Below, piece after piece: positions 18,457 to 24,151 of a stretch of 64,000 bases of DNA (position 1 is its first letter; each line of letters starts with the position of its first letter). The position numbers and the translations under genes were made by a program. The notes beneath the pieces were generated by a model. It saw only the letters and a program-made list of their open reading frames with translations, was not told where the DNA came from and ran no database searches. Origin of the DNA: Lysinimonas soli (lineage in GTDB: Bacteria; Actinomycetota; Actinomycetes; Actinomycetales; Microbacteriaceae); the NCBI RefSeq assembly GCF_042655435.1, contig NZ_JBHSMG010000002.1, positions 1-64,000 on the forward strand, given 5' to 3'.

Positions 18457-19086
18457 TCAGATGTTCGAATCGCCTGGCGCTTCACTTGGCGCTGCCGCGA
18501 GGACCGCGGCGAGAAGGCCACCTAACTGGACGCTCGGGGTCAGTTCTGCCAACGCTGGCAGCGAGATTGATTCATAGCCGCGCGACTCAAGCGCAGCTCG
18601 CGGGACGACGTAGAAGGCCCATTGCGTCAGGTCGAGGACGTTGTAGCTCGCATGGTTCTGGGCGGTCTGGACGCCGAAGACGTAGACGTCGGCGTTGAAC
18701 TGCTTTCCCGCCAGGTCGTATCCGCCGCGCGGGGTGTAGCGAGTTCCTTTCAGGCCGGTGAAAGTAATCCGGCTGAGTCGAGGCTGTTCCCACGATTGCA
18801 GATAGGCAGAGCTCTTGACCTCGATCTTGATCCCGTCGAAGAGAACGTCGTACTCCGCCCACTCGACACGCTGCGCAGCGACGCCGAGCGCGCGAGTGAC
18901 GATGAACTCGGCCAAATAGCCACGAGCGTTGTTCATCCGCAGGTCACCCAACGCGAACTGCCAGAAGTCAACGACAGTGGTGCCATCGAGGCCGAGAAAT
19001 GGATCAGACGGGGCGACGGTGGTCGCCGTAGGGGGAACAATCCACCCGTCGCTTTCCGGCTGAACAGGGCTCGCCGTCTGGCTCAT
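18457..19086 (-). CDS. PD-(D/E)XK nuclease-like protein, unknown
   Basis: A 209-aa soluble protein. Residues 56-91 have the layout of a PD-(D/E)XK active site: Glu60 in a helix (RGYLAEFIVTRALG), Asp80 in a strand (AEYDVLFDG), then Glu89-Val-Lys91 (IKIEVKSS), followed by a Gln (YLQSW). Restriction enzymes and DNA-repair nucleases share this core, but here the whole-protein family is not recognised. It lies 126 bp downstream of the GIY-YIG gene, in the same direction, in a mobile island; a defence role is inferred from context only. An upstream in-frame start would add 42 unlikely residues. Confidence 0.6.
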   Translation of the reverse strand: MSQTASPVQPESDGWIVPPTATTVAPSDPFLGLDGTTVVDFWQFALGDLRMNNARGYLAEFIVTRALGVAAQRVEWAEYDVLFDGIKIEVKSSAYLQSWEQPRLSRITFTGLKGTRYTPRGGYDLAGKQFNADVYVFGVQTAQNHASYNVLDLTQWAFYVVPRAALESRGYESISLPALAELTPSVQLGGLLAAVLAAAPSEAPGDSNI

Positions 19087-19211
19087 AGAGAGAAACCTAA
19101 CGCTGCATCCATGCCTCCCGCATATTAGTCGGGCCCACCTCGCTGGCCGGGGTCCCCCTGCGGAAGCGCCATAGGCAGTGGGCCACTCTCGATTGTTGTC
19201 CAGCCAGCCCA

Positions 19212-20072
19212 CTAGTTCCGGTTGAGGCCGTGCTTTCGGCTTAGGAGGGCCAGCTTGTAGTGTTCTTCTGCTTCAAGGATTTCGGCAAGGGGAGTTGCAG
19301 GCCCGAAGACCCGAAGGAGGCTGTAGTGAGCTGTTCTCGGGTCAAAAATCGTGCCGTCGCCGAGTGCAACGTTGCCACCGTGCCCGTTCCGTGCATACTC
19401 GTTCCATCGTCCGAGAACCCCGTCCTCGCCTGACGCTTGCCCGACATATAGGCGGCCCGGCCCAGTTGAATCTGCGATGAGGTAGATGCCCTTGACAGAT
19501 TCGAGTGCAGTTCTCCATTTTGCGTAGCGTGAGTCTTCGCTGACCGCGCGCAACGTGTCGTAGTCGATCAGAAGGCGGTCATAACCTGGGAAGGGCACCG
19601 ATTCAGGGTCGGCGATCTCGACTACCCGATATTGAGAAGCGGTCGCACCGCTCTTGGCCCAGTTGACGGGATCGTTGCCCCACTCGATCACCAAGCGCCC
19701 TCTCAACGTTTCGAGCAGATCCGTCTCGTGCAGGTCAAAGAAGCGGCGAAGGTCCGTCCGCTCGGCAGCAACCTCGCCGCGGTTTTCGTAGGCGGTGTAG
19801 AAGCGGGCACGACGCCCACTGTCCGCGGTGAAGATGAGCCATGTGCCGGGGGGATCGATCCCCAGCTTGTGCCCAGATCCAAAACCTTGTTCACGGGTGT
19901 ACGCGAGCACGTAGTTCGGGTCGGCAAGCGAGCTGGGAGAGGAGAGACCCTTAGGCCCAAACGTGTGCCTAACAATCACAACGTCGGCAAGGTTCTCGAC
20001 CGCGGCGGCGTCGAGAAGATGCGCCAGCGTGACAACACCCCGACGAGCAGCGCCATCAGAAGTGATCTGCAT
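19212..20072 (-). CDS. GIY-YIG nuclease family protein
   Basis: A 286-aa protein. The C-terminal domain (about residues 190-286) is GIY-YIG: KGIYLIAD (Gly195-Ile-Tyr), RLYVGQA (209-211 in the YIG place), the conserved Arg in LGRWNEYA and the metal-binding Glu in LEAEEHYKLALL, ending HGLNRN. The N-terminal 185 residues are a separate region with a TWLIFTADSGRRARFYTAYENRG block that I cannot assign; it may recognise DNA or a modified base. It could be a restriction-type nuclease. Neighbours are a PD-(D/E)XK-like protein downstream and a beta-rich hypothetical upstream. Confidence 0.75.
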   Translation of the reverse strand: MQITSDGAARRGVVTLAHLLDAAAVENLADVVIVRHTFGPKGLSSPSSLADPNYVLAYTREQGFGSGHKLGIDPPGTWLIFTADSGRRARFYTAYENRGEVAAERTDLRRFFDLHETDLLETLRGRLVIEWGNDPVNWAKSGATASQYRVVEIADPESVPFPGYDRLLIDYDTLRAVSEDSRYAKWRTALESVKGIYLIADSTGPGRLYVGQASGEDGVLGRWNEYARNGHGGNVALGDGTIFDPRTAHYSLLRVFGPATPLAEILEAEEHYKLALLSRKHGLNRN

Positions 20073-20230
20073 GCCTCAGGCTAGCGCGGTCCTTAACCAG
20101 ACCTTTTGCAAACGCGGCGTCAAGGCGGTGCATCCCGTCGACATGATGTGCCCGACCGAGGCCGCCCAACCTCGACAGTGGCGAGAGCGGGCCGCCCATC
20201 CTCCTGACCCACCCGGCCCCGATCCCGGTA

Positions 20231-20617
20231 TCAGCGATGCAGACTCCCGGACGCCGAATCCTGCCGTGCCACCACCAGACCGTCGACGCTGATTGTGAAC
20301 GACTGCGGCCGAAATGATCCGCGGATGAGCTGCCGTGTCTTCTCGATCCTCAATGAGTGCCGGCCACCAACGCTGAGCTCGACCGCGCGGGACAAGCGGA
20401 GCCCCGCGGCGAAGTACTTGTCGAGAACCTCCACCCCGTCGATCTGGACCTTGAGGCGGTTGTCCCACTGGTCAAAATCGATGCGAACCTGGTGAGGCTC
20501 TTCCTGGCCCACTTCGAACTGCATCGAGAGCTTTGGGGCAAGGCGCCGGGCGCGATCGAACACAGAACGCAGTTTAGGTGGCGGGGGAAAGGGCATACCG
20601 CCATCAGAACCTGCCAT
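20231..20617 (-). CDS. Beta-rich hypothetical protein
   Basis: A 128-aa soluble protein with a Gly/Pro-rich start and then alternating strands (VRIDFDQWDNRLKVQIDG, HSLRIEK, FTISVDGLVVARQD) that suggest a small beta-sandwich. No family is recognised. Its ATG lies inside the 15-bp target duplication of the neighbouring transposon-like element, so the insertion cut the gene from its original upstream DNA exactly at the start codon. Before insertion it would have followed the stop of an integrase-like frame by 7 bp. Confidence 0.55.
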   Translation of the reverse strand: MAGSDGGMPFPPPPKLRSVFDRARRLAPKLSMQFEVGQEEPHQVRIDFDQWDNRLKVQIDGVEVLDKYFAAGLRLSRAVELSVGGRHSLRIEKTRQLIRGSFRPQSFTISVDGLVVARQDSASGSLHR

Positions 20618-20626
20618 CTCGACTTC
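20612..20626. repeat. 15-bp target site duplication, left
   Basis: tgccatctcgacttc, identical to 21566-21580 and directly adjacent to the left end of the element at 20627. Confidence 0.88.
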
Positions 20627-20704
20627 TGTTATGTATCAAGACATGGGTGACAGTTCTGCATCAGGAGATCGGTGACCATTCCGCATCAGTTGGTGGTGAC
20701 ACTT
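20627..20704. repeat. Left terminal repeats (3 x 26 bp)
   Basis: Three consecutive 26-nt units (20627, 20653, 20679). The outermost is tgttatgtatcaagacatgg... and the innermost is the most diverged. Each carries a variant of catcaggacatcggtgac. Confidence 0.82.
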
Positions 20705-20752
20705 CCCCTCATTCTGTGAGCCACGGCGGGGGACATCTGCGAGAGTGAATTC

Positions 20753-21454
20753 GTGGAGTTGCACGTTCGTGAGTGGGGGCAGGGTAACCGCGTTGCCGTT
20801 CTGCTGCACGGCATGATGGGCTCGTCGGACAGCTGGTGGCGTGTGACACCATCGCTCGTCGATCGCGGCTACCGAGTTCTGGGCATGGACCTCCCCGGGC
20901 ACGGACACTCCCCCCGAGACCCAGATCTGACCATAGAACGAGCGGCCGCCGCCGTCGTTACGACCGCAGCCGCGCACGGCGGCTCGGCTCCCGCCCTTGC
21001 TATCGGCCACTCGTTTGGTGGACTCGTCCTGGCCGCCGCGCTTCCGGATCTCCGACCGGAACATGCAGTTCTCGTCGACGCGCCAACATCGAGCCGCGGT
21101 GGATGGGATCGCGACGAAGTGCGCGCAGAATATGAGCAAGACCGGCGGGCGCGGACGTTCGATGGATTGCTCCGAACCCACCCGCACTACAACGAGCAGG
21201 ATGCCCGCATCGAGGCTGACGCTGCTCAGTCGTTTGATCCTGACACCGCAGCCGCATCGGCTTCAGCGACCGGCGGATCCTGGCCCCCGCCCGCCGGCAC
21301 GATCGTTATTCGGGCTATGCCGAGCGATTATGTCTCCGACGAAGCCGCCGCGGTCATGCGCTCGAACGGAGTGATCGTGCATGACCTGCCTGGAGCACTT
21401 CATTCAGTTTGGGTTAGCCATTTCGACGAGTTCGTAGCGTTGATCCCGCGCTGA
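20753..21454 (+). CDS. Alpha/beta hydrolase (element cargo)
   Basis: A 233-aa alpha/beta hydrolase of usual length for small esterase or C-C hydrolase types. LLHGMMGSSDSWW gives the oxyanion region, DLPGHGHS the loop after strand 4, GHSFGG the nucleophile elbow (Ser), and the C-terminal LHSVWVSHF the catalytic His. Substrate is unknown. It is the only gene within a transposon-like element, in the place where a transposase would be, and is opposite in direction to the island genes. GTG at 20753 follows a GAGAG stretch. Confidence 0.85.
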   Translation: MELHVREWGQGNRVAVLLHGMMGSSDSWWRVTPSLVDRGYRVLGMDLPGHGHSPRDPDLTIERAAAAVVTTAAAHGGSAPALAIGHSFGGLVLAAALPDLRPEHAVLVDAPTSSRGGWDRDEVRAEYEQDRRARTFDGLLRTHPHYNEQDARIEADAAQSFDPDTAAASASATGGSWPPPAGTIVIRAMPSDYVSDEAAAVMRSNGVIVHDLPGALHSVWVSHFDEFVALIPR

Positions 21455-21487
21455 GCAGTCCTGAACGACGCGACGGGCCAAGACCGA

Positions 21488-21565
21488 GTGTCACCGATGT
21501 CCTGATGCAGGAAGTGTCACCGATGTCCTGATGCAGAACTGTCACCCATGTCCTGATACATCACA
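21488..21565. repeat. Right terminal repeats (3 x 26 bp)
   Basis: Units at 21488, 21514 and 21540, each near gtgtcaccgatgtcctgatg plus 6 nt. The first two are almost identical; the outermost ends cctgatacatcaca, complementary to the left tip. Confidence 0.88.
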
Positions 21566-21580
21566 TGCCATCTCGACTTC
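21566..21580. repeat. 15-bp target site duplication, right
   Basis: Identical to 20612-20626 and directly adjacent to the last base of the element. Confidence 0.88.
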
Positions 21581-21632
21581 AGGCCTCTGCCCACACTTTG
21601 CCCACAATCGCAGTGGTGCCCAAGTGATCACA
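21579..21632 (-). pseudogene. Integrase C-terminus remnant
   Basis: 17 codons read CDHLGTTAIVGKVWAEA followed by a stop. This lines up with the C-terminus of the intact integrase (DQRATAAGVGKVWAG). At DNA level 20 bases, 21587-21606, match 15066-15085 exactly. An in-frame stop lies just upstream, so only the last residues survive. It indicates a second, decayed or recombined integrase copy next to attR. Confidence 0.55.
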
Positions 21633-21645
21633 TCAGTGACATTGG

Positions 21646-21699
21646 GTGACAAGACGCCTTGATTTCTGGGCCTCGTCACTCAATCGCACGTCTTGTCAC
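21646..21699. repeat. 11-bp inverted repeat next to attR
   Basis: gtgacaagacg (21646-21656) and cgtcttgtcac (21689-21699), 32 nt apart and ending 11 bp before attR. Position fits arm-type integrase or excisionase binding sites; this is inference. Confidence 0.5.
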
Positions 21700-21710
21700 G
21701 CACCCGGCTT

Positions 21711-21760
21711 CGACTGAAAATCGTGAGGTCACGGGATCGACGCCCGTCGGAGCCACCGAA
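21711..21760 (+). mobile_element. attR: 50-bp copy of the tRNA-Phe 3' end
   Basis: Perfect copy of 14951-15000 with different flanks. It lacks the 5' half of a tRNA, so it is an attachment-site copy and not a tRNA gene. Confidence 0.92.
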
Positions 21761-21778
21761 TATGTGTGAAGTTCGCCG

Positions 21779-21901
21779 GTGGACTGCAACACGCCGCACC
21801 TGACTCTCGAGCAGCAGCTTTCCCAGCTCGATCGCCGTGGCATGGTCGTCGACAATCGGCCGCAGGCCCTTCGCCTCGTCGAGACCGTCGGCTACTACTG
21901 A
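21779..21901 (+). pseudogene. Abi family (abortive infection) fragment
   Basis: 40 codons read TPHLTLEQQLSQLDRRGMVVDNRPQALRLVETVGYY and then stop. This is the N-terminal signature of Abi_2 (AbiD/AbiF-type) proteins, normally followed by RLSGY and about 250 more residues. The rest is missing, so it is a truncated relic. It starts 18 bp after attR, which suggests older island cargo outside the present element. Confidence 0.6.
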
Positions 21902-21964
21902 GTACCGAAATGCCCGCTGGATTGAGAGCGTTTACTCTGTGGGCGAGGGCCCCCAAGGAGACAT

Positions 21965-22393
21965 GTGACCGGACGCCTACGTTGTGAAATCTTTTCCGCG
22001 GATCTGAACAAGACCGTGGACTTCTACGAGCGAGTGATGGCGTTCCGTTGCATCCGAGATGACAGAAGCGCGGGGACGTCTTACGTCGCGTTCGAGCGAG
22101 GGGAGATTCGTTTGGGAGCCGCGGCTGGCCCGCACGACGTCGATCCGGCATCCCGTCGGCCCCTGGTGGGTGTTGAACTCGTGATCGTTGAGCACCGACG
22201 GATGGCGAGCGAGTGGCAACTTGAGACAACGCTAGTTCGACAGCCTTGGGGACTAAGAGATTTCAGGCTATGTGACCCTGACGGCTACTACTGGCGAGTC
22301 ACAAGTCCGACTGTGGAGGGTCCGGCTCGAGTATCGACCGACGATCGTGAGGTCACGGGATCGACGCCAGTCGGAGCCGTTCCCTGCAACTGA
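21965..22393 (+). CDS. VOC family (glyoxalase/bleomycin resistance-like) protein
   Basis: A 142-aa protein with one VOC-type beta-alpha-beta-beta-beta unit: LRCEIFSADLNKTVDFYERVMAF at the start and FRLCDPDGYYWRVTSP at the end. An AAGGAG ribosome site precedes the GTG at 21965. The final 16-20 residues are encoded by a degenerate att copy, so the original stop was probably replaced by recombination. Substrate and metal use are unknown; the usual metal Glu/His pattern is not complete. It may be a remnant of another island. Confidence 0.65.
   Translation: MTGRLRCEIFSADLNKTVDFYERVMAFRCIRDDRSAGTSYVAFERGEIRLGAAAGPHDVDPASRRPLVGVELVIVEHRRMASEWQLETTLVRQPWGLRDFRLCDPDGYYWRVTSPTVEGPARVSTDDREVTGSTPVGAVPCN
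22344..22378 (+). mobile_element. Third, degenerate att copy
   Basis: 35 bp matching the tRNA-Phe att sequence (14960-14994) at 34 positions; the single change is c to a in the T-arm region. It lies 633 bp beyond attR in the same orientation and marks a second, older island boundary. Confidence 0.75.
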
Positions 22394-22480
22394 GTTGTCG
22401 CCCACGCCGCGCCGACATCTGCAGCGATCGCGAGGTTTTGGAACAGACCCCGATCTGAGCGATGGGGATCCTCCCGACGA

Positions 22481-23083
22481 TCAAGGCCCTTGATGGTCTG
22501 AAGGTGGACTCAACATCGCGGCAACAGCGCGCACCAGGAGCTGCCGCCGCTCCTCGCGTGATCTCCAGCGCACGAGCGCGTGCGCGTTGATGCCGTCGAT
22601 CATGCCGAGGATCTGGGCGGCGGCCGCGTCGGCGTCGACCGTCGAGACGGCGGCGACGAGATCGCGGATGAAAGCGTGCCACGCATCCATCTCGGATCGC
22701 ACGCGAGCGGCGAGCGACGGGTTCGACTCGCCCAGCGCCCAGGACTGCACCCACACCGCGGTGACGGTCGCGCGGCTCGCATCGAGCAGGGCGTCGAGCA
22801 GCAGATCGAGGCGCGCGTCTGGGGACGTCACCCCGCCGACGAGAGACTCCAGCTCATCCAGTTCGTCGCGGACGATGCCACCGAAGACGTCAGCGACCAG
22901 GTCGTCCATGGTGCCGGCGTAGTGCAGCACGAGTCCGGGGGTGACGCCGGCGCGCGCGGCGACCGCGCGCATCGTGACGGCCGCGAGACCCTGCGAGACG
23001 GCGAGCTCACGGGCTGCCGAGAGGAGGGCGGCGCGGCGCTCCGATGGGTCGAGTCGCGTGCGCGACGTCGTTGACATGGCCAT
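22481..23083 (-). CDS. TetR/AcrR family transcriptional regulator
   Basis: A 200-aa repressor-type protein with the N-terminal helix-turn-helix (ERRAALLSAARELAVSQGLAAVTMRAVAARAGVTPGLVLHYAGTMDDLVADVF, about residues 14-66) and a helical ligand domain. It is divergent from the agmatine deiminase gene; the 57-bp gap holds a palindrome fitting its operator. Likely controls the deiminase-amidase operon and itself. The effector could be the polyamine-type substrate, which is inference. Confidence 0.9.
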   Translation of the reverse strand: MAMSTTSRTRLDPSERRAALLSAARELAVSQGLAAVTMRAVAARAGVTPGLVLHYAGTMDDLVADVFGGIVRDELDELESLVGGVTSPDARLDLLLDALLDASRATVTAVWVQSWALGESNPSLAARVRSEMDAWHAFIRDLVAAVSTVDADAAAAQILGMIDGINAHALVRWRSREERRQLLVRAVAAMLSPPSDHQGP

Positions 23084-23107
23084 CCTCCCGTCGATAGTCT
23101 CGCGCGT

Positions 23108-23125
23108 ATTGATCACCAGATCAAT
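23108..23125. promoter_or_regulatory. Putative TetR operator
   Basis: Perfect palindrome ATTGATC-ACCA-GATCAAT between the divergent TetR and deiminase genes, 15 bp before the deiminase ATG. Confidence 0.6.
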
Positions 23126-23140
23126 AGCAGGGAGGACCCC

Positions 23141-24151
23141 ATGGCCTGGCGGATGCCGGCGGAGACCGCACCCCACGAGCGCACCTGGATGGCATTCCCA
23201 CGCGAGGGAGAGACCCTCGGGTCGACGGAATCCGAGCGCGAGGAGTGCTACGCGGCCTGGACTGCGGTCGCCCACGCGGTCGCGAGGTTCGAGCCGGTGA
23301 CCATGGTGGTCGACCCGACCGAGAAGGTCCGCGCCGCGAACATGCTCGGCACCGGCATCGACACCCTCGAGGCACAGGTCGACGAGTTCTGGATGCGCGA
23401 CCACGGCCCCACCTTCGTGCTCGACGACGAACGACCCGGCGTGCTCGGTGCCGTGCAGTGGATCTTCAACGGCTGGGGTGACCACGAGTGGGCCGACTGG
23501 ACGCTGTCGGCGAAGCACGGTCGCATCGTCGGCGAGGCCGCCGGGGCCGAGGTCGTCACGTCGCTGCTGGTCAACGAAGGCGGCGGCATCCACGTCGACG
23601 GTGAGGGAACCGTGCTCCTCACCGAGACGGTGCAGCTCGACCCGCGACGCAACAGGTACGCCTCGCGGGAGCGGGTCGAAGCCGAGCTCGCCCGCACCAT
23701 CGGCACCACCCGTGCCGTCTGGCTGCCCCGTGGACTCACCCGCGACTACGAGGACTTCGGCACCAGTGGCCACATCGACATCGTCGCGACGTTCCCGTCG
23801 CCGGGGACGATCCTGCTGCACACGCAGAACGACTCCGGCCACCCCGACCACGCGGTCACAGCACAGCTGCGCGAGCTGCTGACCGACTTCGAGGTCATCG
23901 ACTTGCCGGCACCGGCGACCACCCACGACAAAGACGGCCTCGTCGACTGGAGCTACGTCAACCACCTCGTCGTCAACGGCGGCGTGATCGCCTGCGGCTT
24001 CGGCGAGGACATCGCCGACGCACGGGCGCGCGACATCCTCTCGGCCGTGTACCCGGGGCGCGAAGTCGTCACCGTCGACGCGCGCCCGCTCTTCGCGCGG
24101 GGCGGCGGCGTCCATTGCATCACCCAGCAGCAGCCTGCGGTGTTCCCATGA
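23141..24151 (+). CDS. Agmatine deiminase family protein
   Basis: A 336-aa member of the agmatine deiminase/peptidylarginine deiminase-like (PAD_porph) family, which hydrolyses the guanidinium group of agmatine to N-carbamoylputrescine and ammonia. Seen: MPAETAPHERTWMAFP at the start, WMRDHGPTF with the conserved Asp, GGGIHVDGEG, GTSGHIDIVATF with the catalytic His, and GGGVHC with the nucleophilic Cys326. A good GGAGG site precedes the ATG. The stop overlaps the amidase start (ATGA), so the two form an operon. Confidence 0.9.
   Translation: MAWRMPAETAPHERTWMAFPREGETLGSTESEREECYAAWTAVAHAVARFEPVTMVVDPTEKVRAANMLGTGIDTLEAQVDEFWMRDHGPTFVLDDERPGVLGAVQWIFNGWGDHEWADWTLSAKHGRIVGEAAGAEVVTSLLVNEGGGIHVDGEGTVLLTETVQLDPRRNRYASRERVEAELARTIGTTRAVWLPRGLTRDYEDFGTSGHIDIVATFPSPGTILLHTQNDSGHPDHAVTAQLRELLTDFEVIDLPAPATTHDKDGLVDWSYVNHLVVNGGVIACGFGEDIADARARDILSAVYPGREVVTVDARPLFARGGGVHCITQQQPAVFP

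Larger units (their letters stand above)
20627..21565. mobile_element. 939-bp transposon-like element carrying a hydrolase gene
   Basis: The ends are inverted. The left terminus 20627-20704 and right terminus 21488-21565 each hold three head-to-tail 26-bp units with a core gtcaccgatgtcctgatgca (or its complement), and the outer 50 bp of the two ends match with few differences. A 15-bp direct duplication flanks it. Iterated ends of this type and a long duplication are, from memory, features of IS481-type elements in Actinobacteria. The interior holds only an alpha/beta hydrolase gene and no transposase, so it would be non-autonomous and cargo-bearing. Confidence 0.82.
14951..21760. mobile_element. 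tRNA-Phe genomic island (about 6.76 kb)
   Basis: Bounded by 50-bp perfect direct repeats, with a tyrosine integrase beside attL. Gene content is nearly all leftward: integrase, small membrane or lipoproteins, two nuclease-like proteins and a beta-rich hypothetical. Base composition is visibly less GC-rich than the flanks and codon use is weaker. Excision between the repeats would give a circle of 6760 bp. No replication, conjugation or excisionase gene is recognised, so it is probably a small integrative element or a remnant that needs help in trans. Confidence 0.88.
21455..21778. other. Region with element end, integrase remnant and attR
   Basis: No intact gene. In order it holds the right iterated terminus, the 15-bp duplication, a 17-codon integrase C-terminus relic, an 11-bp inverted repeat (21646-21656 / 21689-21699) and attR. 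Confidence 0.7.

Noticed and set aside
20627..21565. A complete insertion sequence with a transposase
   Set aside because: The only gene has the GHSFGG elbow and catalytic His of alpha/beta hydrolases; no DDE motif or helix-turn-helix is present on either strand.
21488..21565. CRISPR-like array in the 26-bp repeats
   Set aside because: The units are contiguous with no spacers, mirrored at the other end, and no cas gene is near.
21711..21760. A second tRNA-Phe gene
   Set aside because: Only the 3' half is present with no acceptor 5' strand or D-arm; it is attR.
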